A DNA stretch of 7,164 bases from Clostridia bacterium (GTDB lineage: Bacteria; Bacillota; Clostridia; Oscillospirales; CAG-272), in assembly GCA_029010655.1 (NCBI GenBank), contig JAQXKW010000112.1, positions 1 to 7,164 on the forward strand, read 5' to 3'. Positions 1 to 6,114 of this stretch are shown here, piece by piece. The notes beneath the pieces were generated by a model. That model worked only from the letters and a program-made list of their open reading frames with translations. It had not been told where the DNA came from and searched no databases. The position numbers and the translations under genes are program-made. Every line of letters begins with the position of its first letter. Position 1 is the first letter of the stretch.

Positions 1-957
1 AACTCCTACACAAAGAACGAAAAGCTGGCAATAGCCGAACATCACCTTATTCCCAAGCAGCTGAAACGCCACGGTGTAACAAAGCGAAATATTCGCATAT
101 CGGACACAGTTGTGGGAGAAATAATAGACGGGTATACCAGAGAATCGGGCGTGAGAAATCTGGAGCGTGAAATCGCATCCCTTATAAGAAAAGCCGCAAG
201 AATTATGATTGAAACCGGCAAGAAATCCGTTACGGTTACAAAGGAAAACCTTTACGAACTGCTGGGTCCCCGCAGATTTCTTGACGAGGAAAAGCAGACC
301 GAGGATCAAATCGGCGTTGTCAACGGACTTGCCTATACTTCAGTGGGCGGCGATATGCTTAAAGTTGAGAGCGCAATAATGAACGGAAGCGGAAAGTTAG
401 AGCTTACGGGAACTTTAGGCGACGTTATGAAGGAGTCCGCACATATTGCGGTAAGCTTTATAAGGGCAAACGCAAAAGAGCTGGGAATTTCCGAAGATTT
501 TTACAAATCAAAGGATATTCATATCCATGTTCCCGAGGGAGCAACGCCAAAGGACGGACCTTCCGCTGGAGTTACCATTCTTTCTTCCCTTGTCAGCACG
601 CTGACCGGCACGCCCGTGCGGCACGACACCGCTATGACGGGAGAACTGACCCTTACGGGCAGAGTTCTTCCCATAGGGGGTCTTCGTGAAAAGACTACTG
701 CGGCGTGGAACGCAGGTATAAAAAGGGTCATAATTCCCGCCGATAATATTACTGATTTAGAAGAAATCGACCCGATTGTCAGACAGAGCCTTTTGTTTAT
801 TCCGTGCAGGAGAGCGCCGGAGGTGCTTGACGAAATCCTCGTTAAAGAAAAGCATGCAGTGTCTCCTTCGGAAAACGAGGAAATTATACCCGACAGGGTT
901 ATTCCCAAGGAAAGCCGCATACATAGCTCAGCCTCGCTTTGCGATGAAAGGACATAA
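1..957 (+). CDS. lon: Lon ATP-dependent protease, C-terminal part (5' end outside window)
   Basis: Cytosolic AAA+ serine protease that unfolds and degrades damaged and regulatory proteins. The reading frame is open from base 1, so only the last 318 codons are seen and roughly the first 450-480 residues lie upstream. Fragment residues 3-21 match the end of the AAA+ large domain (an EKLAIAEHHLIPKQL stretch). GVRNLEREI near residues 50-58 carries the sensor-2 arginine. The protease domain starts near residue 105. Its catalytic dyad is complete: Ser188 in PKDGPSAG (codon 562-564) and Lys231 in GGLREK (codon 691-693). Their 43-residue spacing equals that of E. coli Ser679/Lys722. After the domain's usual end there is a tail of about 38 residues, polar and unlike the family core. 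The stop TAA at 955-957 lies 2 nt before the engB start, and lon-engB adjacency is common in Firmicutes. The family assignment is certain; a role for the tail is unknown. Confidence 0.97.
   Translation, partial: NSYTKNEKLAIAEHHLIPKQLKRHGVTKRNIRISDTVVGEIIDGYTRESGVRNLEREIASLIRKAARIMIETGKKSVTVTKENLYELLGPRRFLDEEKQTEDQIGVVNGLAYTSVGGDMLKVESAIMNGSGKLELTGTLGDVMKESAHIAVSFIRANAKELGISEDFYKSKDIHIHVPEGATPKDGPSAGVTILSSLVSTLTGTPVRHDTAMTGELTLTGRVLPIGGLREKTTAAWNAGIKRVIIPADNITDLEEIDPIVRQSLLFIPCRRAPEVLDEILVKEKHAVSPSENEEIIPDRVIPKESRIHSSASLCDERT
947..952 (+). promoter_or_regulatory. Ribosome binding site that fixes the TTG start of engB
   Basis: AAAGGA lies inside the last codons of lon and 7 nt before the TTG at 960. 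In the engB frame a TGA stop occurs at 945-947, and the only codons between it and TTG are AAG, GAC, ATA and ATA. TTG is therefore the only reasonable initiator. The next in-frame methionine (residue 74) would delete the P-loop. Confidence 0.8.
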
Positions 958-959
958 TA

Positions 960-1556
960 TTGAAGCTTAATCTTAACAATACTTCTCTTAAAATATCTGC
1001 CGGACTGCCCTCCCAGTTCCCTTCGGACAATATTCCGCAGGTTGCCTTTTCCGGCAGGTCAAACGTGGGCAAAAGCTCGCTAATTAACTGCCTTTTGCAG
1101 AGAAAAAGCCTTGCACGGGTAAGCAGTACGCCGGGAAAAACCATAACCGTCAATTTTTATAATATTGACAACAAGCTCATGTTCACCGATTTGCCCGGCT
1201 ACGGCTTTGCAAAGCGAACCTTTGAGGACAAAAAGCGCTGGTCGGGACTTACCGACGCCTATTTCACAGGAAACAGGAATATCGACCGTTTGAAATGCGT
1301 AATCCAGCTTATCGACGGAAAAGTAGGTCCCACAAAAGACGATTTGCAGATGATTAATTATCTTGCGGAAACTGAAACTCCGTATATTATCGTTTATACA
1401 AAGACCGACAAGCTGAACGCTACCGCAAAAAAGGAGCTTCTCGCCTCCTTCGGAGGCTTTGAAGGAGTTATTGCCGAAATCATGTTTTCCTCTGAAACTA
1501 AGGCGGGGCGTGAAGAGCTTTGGAAGTGTATCTGCGATATTTGCAAAATCAACTGA
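960..1556 (+). CDS. engB: Ribosome biogenesis GTPase EngB/YsxC
   Basis: Small TRAFAC-class GTPase, 198 residues as usual for the family, needed for late assembly of the 50S ribosomal subunit in bacteria that have been studied. All G motifs are visible: G1 GRSNVGKSS at 32-40, G2 threonine in STPGKT at 56-61, G3 DLPGYG at 77-82, G4 TKTD at 147-150, and G5 SSETKAG at 177-183. The segment LIDGKVGPTKDD at 117-128 is a family signature. The start is TTG, supported by AAAGGA at 947-952 and an upstream in-frame stop. The gene begins 2 nt after the lon stop, which suggests co-transcription and probably translational coupling with lon. It is followed 19 nt later by the M50 gene, which has its own AAAGGA site. 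Nothing in the protein is damaged or unusual. Confidence 0.97.
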   Translation: MKLNLNNTSLKISAGLPSQFPSDNIPQVAFSGRSNVGKSSLINCLLQRKSLARVSSTPGKTITVNFYNIDNKLMFTDLPGYGFAKRTFEDKKRWSGLTDAYFTGNRNIDRLKCVIQLIDGKVGPTKDDLQMINYLAETETPYIIVYTKTDKLNATAKKELLASFGGFEGVIAEIMFSSETKAGREELWKCICDICKIN

Positions 1557-1575
1557 ACCGAAAGGATAATAAGAA

Positions 1576-2313
1576 ATGATTTCAGACCTTATCAGAAATC
1601 TGATGAACGGCGCAGACATACGTGAGGTTTTGCCCGGCGTCGTATTTACAATAATTGTTGTGCTGTTTTCCCTTTCCTTTCATGAGCTGGCACACGGCTT
1701 TATGGCACACAAGCTGGGAGACCCTACCGCAAGAAATTTGGGACGGCTGACTCTTGACCCTTCAAAGCATCTTGATCCCATAGGCACTATCTGCATGATG
1801 CTTTTCGGCTTCGGTTGGGCAAAGCCCGTTCCCGTAAACACAAGATATTTCAAAAAGCCCCGCCGTGACATGGCGCTGACAGCGCTTGCGGGTCCTGTTT
1901 CAAATATTATAATTTCATTTGTATCAGTCCTTGTGCTCAGAATAATTCTTGCGCTGTCCTATGACGCAGGTTTGTTTATGTATACGGGATTCAGCTCGCA
2001 GGTTATAACGGGTCAGTCAATCGGCACTATTCTTGTTTGCCTTTTGGCACAGCTGTTTTATTATTTCCATATTCTGAATCTTTATCTCGCCGTCTTTAAT
2101 CTGATACCTATTCCCCCTTTGGACGGCTCCCGTATTCTCTTTATTTTCCTGCCCGACAGACTGTATTTCGGGCTTATGAAATACGAGAGAATAATTATGA
2201 TTGTTATGCTTTTGCTTCTGTTTACGGGATTTCTCTCAACTCCCCTTTCCCTTCTGTGCGGACTTTTAAGCAACGGCATGAACGCACTTATATCCCTTAT
2301 ACCCGGACTGTAA
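1576..2313 (+). CDS. Site-2 protease family (M50) integral membrane metalloprotease
   Basis: Predicted zinc metalloprotease of the M50 (YwhC/SpoIVFB-like) group, 245 residues, acting within the cytoplasmic membrane. The zinc-binding HELAH is at residues 36-40 with catalytic Glu37, inside the first hydrophobic segment (about 20-44). The second family motif, NLIPIPPLDG at 175-184, supplies the third ligand Asp183. GWAKPVPVN at 80-88 is also characteristic. Further hydrophobic segments lie near 103-128, 147-174 and 205-232. No PDZ or CBS domain is present, so this is the minimal form and not RseP or a CBS-containing SpoIVFB. The ATG has AAAGGA at 1561-1566, 9 nt upstream. Its stop is 1 nt before the scpA start, and an M50 gene directly before scpA is a frequent arrangement in Firmicutes. 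The substrate is unknown; the catalytic residues suggest an active enzyme. Confidence 0.93.
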   Translation: MISDLIRNLMNGADIREVLPGVVFTIIVVLFSLSFHELAHGFMAHKLGDPTARNLGRLTLDPSKHLDPIGTICMMLFGFGWAKPVPVNTRYFKKPRRDMALTALAGPVSNIIISFVSVLVLRIILALSYDAGLFMYTGFSSQVITGQSIGTILVCLLAQLFYYFHILNLYLAVFNLIPIPPLDGSRILFIFLPDRLYFGLMKYERIIMIVMLLLLFTGFLSTPLSLLCGLLSNGMNALISLIPGL

Positions 2314-2314
2314 T

Positions 2315-3100
2315 ATGGAAACAATAAACTACAAGCTCGAAAAGTTTGAAGGCCCTCTGGATTTGTGCCTTTCGCTGATTCACAAGAACAAAATGAGTAT
2401 TGAAGATATTCAGATTTCCGTTCTCTGCGAACAGTATATGGAGTATATAAACAAAGCTGAGGAACAAAGCATTGAGCTTTCAAGCGATTTTCTGCTTATG
2501 GCAAGCGAGCTTATGCTCATAAAAAGCAAAATGCTCCTGCCCCGTGAGAGCGAGGACGAGGAAGACCCCAGAGCCGCTCTTGCCGCCGCAGTGTTGGAGT
2601 ATCAGAGAACAAAAGAGGCGTCCGTATATCTGAAGGAGCTGTACGGAGAATACGGCTCAAGAATGATAAAGGATACCGATGAAATAACCGTTGACAGAAA
2701 TTTTGTAAAGGAGCACAGCGTATATCTTTTGGCTGAGGCTCTGTCAAGGGTTATGAGCGAGGTTAAAGTAACCGACGAGGAAGCAAGAGAGCGTTTCAAG
2801 CCCCTGATTATTCAAAAGAGAGTGTCAGTTGCGTCCATCGTTGAAAATCTGGCAAAAAGACTGAGGGGCGGAAAAAAGGTCAGCCTTGAGGGCTTTTTCC
2901 GAAGTGCGGATTCAAGAAGCGAGCTTGTTTCAATGTTTCTTGCAATGCTTGAGCTTCTGAAATCAGGCGTTCTTGTCCTTGAAGAAGAAGGAACCTCCGC
3001 CGACGAGGAAGGCGTTATTGACGCCGTGTCCGGCGTGTCTGTGTCGCTTGAGGAAGGTGCGGACATATCAAGACTTACGGAAATTATCAAGGATCAGTAA
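2315..3100 (+). CDS. scpA: Segregation and condensation protein A (kleisin)
   Basis: Kleisin subunit of the bacterial SMC-ScpAB condensin, which bridges the SMC heads and binds an ScpB dimer to organise and segregate the chromosome. The protein is 261 residues, normal for the family. The N-terminal signature FEGPLDLC is at 11-18, with Cys in place of the common final Leu. The helix SSDFLLMASELMLIKSKMLLP at 56-76 (given here as its conserved span) belongs to the SMC-neck-binding domain. An EYQRTKEA segment at 95-102 leads into the ScpB-binding linker. The C-terminal winged helix (about 165-225) holds the SRSELVSMFLAMLELLK segment. An acidic extension of about 35 residues follows. The ATG comes 1 nt after the M50 stop with only a weak upstream Shine-Dalgarno, so translational coupling is likely. 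scpB follows after 9 nt. The smc gene itself is not in the window. Confidence 0.96.
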   Translation: METINYKLEKFEGPLDLCLSLIHKNKMSIEDIQISVLCEQYMEYINKAEEQSIELSSDFLLMASELMLIKSKMLLPRESEDEEDPRAALAAAVLEYQRTKEASVYLKELYGEYGSRMIKDTDEITVDRNFVKEHSVYLLAEALSRVMSEVKVTDEEARERFKPLIIQKRVSVASIVENLAKRLRGGKKVSLEGFFRSADSRSELVSMFLAMLELLKSGVLVLEEEGTSADEEGVIDAVSGVSVSLEEGADISRLTEIIKDQ

Positions 3101-3109
3101 AGGTACGGT

Positions 3110-3826
3110 ATGGAAGAAATTACAGTAACAGAAGAACTGAAGGACGGCGAAAATGAGCTTGATGAAGCTCTTGTTGCGGAAGAAAATGTTGTTGAAGAAG
3201 CACCGCCCGAAGATATTGACGTGCGGCACTGCCGAAAGATAATCGAGGCTGTGCTGTTCGCCGCAGGTTATCCTGTGCCTTATGCAAAACTGGCGTCTGT
3301 TTTGGAAATCAGCAAGGGCGCCGTAAAACGGATTGTTCACGAATATGCGGAAGTCTATAATAACGACGACGGCGATATTCCCCGGGGAATAATGCTCCTT
3401 ATGTTTGAAGGCTCCTGTCAGCTTTGCACAAGAGAGCAGTACGGAACATACGTAAGAGAAGCGCTGGGAATAAAGAGGGGCGGAAATCTTTCGCAGTCAT
3501 CTATTGAAACGCTGGCAATAGTTGCCTATAACGAGCCTGTCACCAGAGCGTATATCGAAACGGTGCGCGGAGTTGATTCCTCATACGCCGTAAACAGTCT
3601 TGTGGAAAAGCACCTGATTGAATCCTGCGGCAGACTTGACGTGCCGGGCAGACCGAGACTTTATCGCACTACGGAGAATTTTCTCCGTGTGTTCGGGCTT
3701 GATTCACTTGCGGATCTTCCCGAGGTCTCCGTTCCGACCGGCGGAATACAGGAAAAAATCGTAATTCCCGAGGACGGGGAGACAGAGGATCAGGCAGAAC
3801 TGCCGGAAAACCAGCTCGAAGAATAA
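3110..3826 (+). CDS. scpB: Segregation and condensation protein B (kite subunit)
   Basis: Dimeric winged-helix partner that binds the central region of ScpA in the SMC condensin. The first winged helix begins at about residue 39 (RHCRKIIEAVLFAAGYPV). The second contains the strongest signature: LSQSSIETLAIVAYNEPVT at 127-145, then RGVDSSYAVNSLVEKHLIE at 153-171 and GRLDVPGRPRLYRTTENFL at 174-192. At 238 residues it is longer than the usual 180-200. The excess is an acidic N-terminal extension (residues 1-38, 16 Asp/Glu) and an acidic C-terminal tail (from about 217). The ATG at 3110 has AAAGG at 3099-3103, 6 nt upstream and overlapping the scpA stop. The next methionine (residue 95) lies inside the fold, so the extended start is the supported one. 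A strong mRNA hairpin sits in the codons for the YRTTENFLRVF region. Confidence 0.96.
   Translation: MEEITVTEELKDGENELDEALVAEENVVEEAPPEDIDVRHCRKIIEAVLFAAGYPVPYAKLASVLEISKGAVKRIVHEYAEVYNNDDGDIPRGIMLLMFEGSCQLCTREQYGTYVREALGIKRGGNLSQSSIETLAIVAYNEPVTRAYIETVRGVDSSYAVNSLVEKHLIESCGRLDVPGRPRLYRTTENFLRVFGLDSLADLPEVSVPTGGIQEKIVIPEDGETEDQAELPENQLEE
3667..3691. other. Intragenic near-perfect inverted repeat / mRNA hairpin in scpB
   Basis: ACGGAGAA (3671-3678) and TTCTCCGT (3681-3688) are exact reverse complements separated by TT. The pairing resumes outside them as CAC (3667-3669) with GTG (3689-3691) across a single bulged T at 3670. As RNA this gives about ten base pairs with a four-base loop. No T-run follows, so it is not an intrinsic terminator. 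It lies in the codons of the conserved RTTENFLRV segment, so coding constraint could produce part of the symmetry. Function is unknown. Confidence 0.4.
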
Positions 3827-3831
3827 TTCCG

Positions 3832-3838
3832 AAAAGGA
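3832..3838 (+). promoter_or_regulatory. Ribosome binding site that fixes the GTG start of the DUF2953 gene
   Basis: AAAAGGA lies 9 nt before GTG at 3848. The scpB stop codon (3824-3826) is in the same frame seven codons upstream of GTG. No ATG or TTG in that frame lies between them, and the ATG at 3838-3840 is out of frame. GTG is therefore the supported start. Confidence 0.75.
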
Positions 3839-3847
3839 TGTGAGACA

Positions 3848-4567
3848 GTGACAGCCCTATATATTTTATTGGGAATTATTGCCCTTATTGCGGCAATTCT
3901 TTGTCTCACAGTTGGAGTGCGTTTCAAGTATGATTCCGACACGCTCTGCGTCAAGCTGATACTTGGTATTTTTGAAATCGGAATTATGCCGAAAAAAAAG
4001 AAATTCAAAGGAACAAAAAAGCTTTCCCGAAAGCTGAAAGGCAAAAAAATAAGCCAAATGACCTTTGAGGACAAAAAGAAAGAAAAAGAAACGCACAAAA
4101 AAGAAAAGAAATTAAAGACTAAGTTTGAGAGAACGGGAAATACCGTGGATGACTTTATTTCCGCCGTGTCTGAGATGACAAACAGCCCAGAAGCTCTTCG
4201 GCTTCTGCTGACAGCATTAAGAAATTTGGCGAAAGATTTCAAAAAATCCCTGAAAATTCGCATTTTCAGCCTAAAAGCATCAATAGACACGGGAGACGCC
4301 GCCGAAACCTGCATATGCTGCGGCGCAATCTCTCAGCTTACGGAATACTTTCTTGAGTTTGCAGGAAACTATACATGCCTTTACCCTGTTGAGAAAGGCA
4401 GCGTGTGCATCTCCCCTGTTTTTGACGGGTCGGGAAACCGCTTCGATATATCCTTCAAAATCAAGATAAGAATATTCAGCGTAGTAAAAGCGTTTATCAG
4501 TTCAATAAAAGACAATATTAAAATACAAAAACAATATTTACCCGTAAAGGAAAGGACAGAAAAATGA
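3848..4567 (+). CDS. DUF2953 membrane protein (YtfI-like), upstream partner of ytfJ
   Basis: 239-residue protein of the DUF2953 family, whose biochemical function is not known. One transmembrane segment spans about residues 3-22. A highly basic linker follows: residues 48-96 contain 21 lysines, encoded partly by A-tracts of 8, 6 and 7 bases. The family domain occupies about 100-220. DTGDAAETCICCG (147-159) corresponds to the family's G-x-G-D-x-A-x-T-like motif, and ISPVFDGSG (188-196) to the later P-x-F/P-V-F-D motif. By the positive-inside rule the linker and C-terminal domain would be cytoplasmic. Cysteines cluster at 155, 157 and 158. It overlaps ytfJ by 4 nt (ATGA), a coupling typical of functional partners. 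In B. subtilis the DUF2953 protein YtfI is encoded next to YtfJ (GerW). A role in forespore or spore development is inferred from this pairing only. Confidence 0.85.
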   Translation: MTALYILLGIIALIAAILCLTVGVRFKYDSDTLCVKLILGIFEIGIMPKKKKFKGTKKLSRKLKGKKISQMTFEDKKKEKETHKKEKKLKTKFERTGNTVDDFISAVSEMTNSPEALRLLLTALRNLAKDFKKSLKIRIFSLKASIDTGDAAETCICCGAISQLTEYFLEFAGNYTCLYPVEKGSVCISPVFDGSGNRFDISFKIKIRIFSVVKAFISSIKDNIKIQKQYLPVKERTEK

Positions 4568-4971
4568 GCGACAACAAAATGGCGGAAATGATTCGTGCTT
4601 CAATAGAGGGCATTAAATCCTCGTTTGATGCAAACACGGTAACCGGCACACCCATAAGCACTGCCAACGGAACCGTTATTATCCCCGTTTCAAAGCTGAG
4701 CGTTGGCTTTGTCAGCGGCGGACTTGACTATCTGGGAAAGAACGGCGCAAAGGAAAATCCCGCCAACAATTTCGGCGGAGGCGGCGGAACGGGCGCATCT
4801 GTCACACCCGTGGCGTTCATCGTGGTTAAGCCCGACGGAAATGTGCAGATGCTTAATATTTCTGAAAAGCCCGAGCCCACAGACACCGTATCTCAGGTTA
4901 TCGGCGCTATTGAGCGCTCCCCCGAGCTTATCGAAAAGCTGAGAGACATATTTAAGAAAAAAGAGCAATAA
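4564..4971 (+). CDS. ytfJ: YtfJ/GerW family sporulation protein
   Basis: 135-residue cytoplasmic protein of the GerW (YtfJ) family, which is common in endospore formers. In B. subtilis GerW is made in the forespore and is needed for normal germination. Visible family features are the N-terminal helix ending in SSFDANTVTGTPI (19-31), then GTVIIPVSKLSVGFVSGG (36-53). A glycine-rich stretch NFGGGGGTGASVTPVAFIV (69-87) follows, with the conserved segment GNVQMLNI (92-99) after it. The C-terminus is a charged helix ending in KKKEQ. No signal peptide or membrane segment is evident. The start ATG overlaps the DUF2953 stop as ATGA and has AAAGGA at 4551-4556, 7 nt upstream. I cannot identify a forespore sigma factor promoter directly upstream. 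The gene's presence supports a sporulating lineage but does not prove this organism sporulates, since non-sporulating relatives can keep it. Confidence 0.93.
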   Translation: MSDNKMAEMIRASIEGIKSSFDANTVTGTPISTANGTVIIPVSKLSVGFVSGGLDYLGKNGAKENPANNFGGGGGTGASVTPVAFIVVKPDGNVQMLNISEKPEPTDTVSQVIGAIERSPELIEKLRDIFKKKEQ

Positions 4972-5000
4972 TTGCAAATTTAACTCCGTATAACCCTCTG

Positions 5001-5031
5001 ACCCTTTGCAGATTATTAATGTAAAGGGGTG
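5001..5031 (+). promoter_or_regulatory. Possible ribosome-binding-site hairpin in the ytfJ-dacF gap
   Basis: The 65-nt gap at 4972-5036 is the longest in the window. CCCTTT (5002-5007) can pair with AAAGGG (5023-5028) across a 15-nt loop, with a further possible ACC/GGT closure that needs a one-base bulge. The 3' arm contains the dacF Shine-Dalgarno AAAGGGGTG (5023-5031), 5 nt before the ATG. Folding would hide the site. The loop is long and the stem short and AT-containing, so it may be fortuitous. I find no convincing sigma-A or sigma-F/G promoter in the gap. Confidence 0.3.
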
Positions 5032-5036
5032 AAAAA

Positions 5037-6110
5037 ATGAGAAAAATATTTTTTACGGTCGTTTGCGCCGTTATTACATTATCAATGCTGACAAAAGGCG
5101 CAGGAGCCGAAGAAGCACTGTCCTTAAGCGCAAAATCCGCAGTTTTAATAAATGCAGAGGAAAACAGCGTTATTTATTCGAGAAACTGCAACGAAAGGCT
5201 TCCTATGGCAAGCACCACAAAAATTATGACGGCGCTTGTGGCCTTGGAAAACTGCCCGCTTGACACCTTAATAACCGTTGACGAGCGTTCAGTAGGTGTT
5301 GAGGGCTCGTCAGTTTACCTGAAAAAAGGCGAAAAGCTGACCCTTGAAAACCTTCTGTATGCCCTTCTTTTGCAGAGTGCAAACGATGCGGCAACAGCTA
5401 TTGCCGTAAAGGTAGGCGGAAGCGTTGAGGGCTTTGCGGATATGATGAACAAAAAAGCCTCAGAGCTGGGGCTGTGCGACACTCATTTTACAAACCCTCA
5501 CGGGCTTGACGACGAGAACCACTACACAACGGCTCTGGAGCTTGCAAAAATTGCGGCGGCGGCACTTAAAAACCCCCAATTCAAAAAAATCGTTTCCACT
5601 TATAAAGCAGAAATTCCCAATGACGGCTGTCAGCGTATTCTCGTAAACCACAACAGGCTTCTTCGTGAGTATGACGGCTGTATTGGTGTTAAGACAGGCT
5701 TTACAAGAAGATGCGGCAGATGCCTTGTGTCCGCCGCAAGCAGAGACGGCCTTACCCTTATTGCCGTAACGCTTTCTGCTCCCGACGACTGGAACGACCA
5801 CAAAAAAATGCTGGATTACGGCTTTTCAATGTACGAAACCGTAACCCTGACGGGTGAAAGCGGAATTATATTTGATGTTCCCGTTGCCGGCGGCGAAAAG
5901 GAATACGCCAGAGTTTGCACGGACGGTAATATTAAAATTACACTTCCACGAAGCGACGGAGAGATTACCGTAACTGCCGAAATGCCGAAGTTTATGTTTG
6001 CACCTTTGAAAAAGTCTACCGTTATAGGTAAGCTGTGCTTTTACAGAAACGGTGAAATCATAAAGGAAGCAGACTTATATACCGTGGGAGACTGCCCTGC
6101 CCGAAAGTGA
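5037..6110 (+). CDS. dacF: D-alanyl-D-alanine carboxypeptidase, DacF-type (S11 family)
   Basis: Low-molecular-mass penicillin-binding protein that removes the terminal D-Ala from peptidoglycan stem peptides outside the membrane. It has 357 residues. A signal peptide covers about 1-24 (MRK, hydrophobic core, cleavage after GAGA). The three penicillin-binding motifs are intact: SxxK as STTK at 59-62, SxN as SAN at 114-116, and KTG at 219-221. FTNPHGLDDENHYTT (151-165) is also characteristic of S11. A PBP5-type C-terminal beta domain spans about 268-350. The protein stops there, without the amphipathic or hydrophobic helix that usually anchors PBP5/DacF proteins. The mature part holds ten cysteines, including a CxxC at 226-229 just after KTG. 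The ATG has a strong AGGGGTG site. The stop is TGA followed in frame by TAA. The ytfJ neighbour suggests a spore-cortex role as for B. subtilis DacF, but a vegetative role is equally possible. Confidence 0.94.
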   Translation: MRKIFFTVVCAVITLSMLTKGAGAEEALSLSAKSAVLINAEENSVIYSRNCNERLPMASTTKIMTALVALENCPLDTLITVDERSVGVEGSSVYLKKGEKLTLENLLYALLLQSANDAATAIAVKVGGSVEGFADMMNKKASELGLCDTHFTNPHGLDDENHYTTALELAKIAAAALKNPQFKKIVSTYKAEIPNDGCQRILVNHNRLLREYDGCIGVKTGFTRRCGRCLVSAASRDGLTLIAVTLSAPDDWNDHKKMLDYGFSMYETVTLTGESGIIFDVPVAGGEKEYARVCTDGNIKITLPRSDGEITVTAEMPKFMFAPLKKSTVIGKLCFYRNGEIIKEADLYTVGDCPARK

Positions 6111-6114
6111 TAAT

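Noticed and set aside
607..620. GCACG-CC-CGTGC inverted repeat in lon
   Set aside because: Short arms (five bases, four once a loop is allowed) inside coding sequence; expected by chance.
519..920. Minus-strand open frame of 133 codons opposite lon
   Set aside because: Serine/isoleucine-rich translation typical of the antisense of a coding frame; overlaps the Lon catalytic domain entirely.
1443..1460. GCCTCC-TTC-GGAGGC hairpin followed by TTT in engB, considered as an intrinsic terminator
   Set aside because: Only three T residues follow, the stem is inside conserved-length coding sequence, and three coupled genes continue downstream.
1080..1619. Long minus-strand open frame (179 codons) opposite engB
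   Set aside because: It lies wholly antisense to a certain gene and shows no recognisable domain, so it is a frame shadow.
3793..3804. GGCAG-AA-CTGCC palindrome near the scpB end, considered as an operator for the DUF2953 gene
   Set aside because: Short, within coding sequence, with no second copy upstream of the other genes.
3790..4314. Minus-strand open frame of 174 codons opposite the DUF2953 gene, rich in Phe and Ser
   Set aside because: The Phe-rich sequence is the complement of the lysine A-tracts (TTT/TTC); no family match and it opposes a supported gene.
4972..4994. TTGCAA and TATAAC considered as a sigma-A promoter for dacF
   Set aside because: The spacer is only 11 nt, far from the usual 17; matches to forespore sigma-F/G consensus were also poor.
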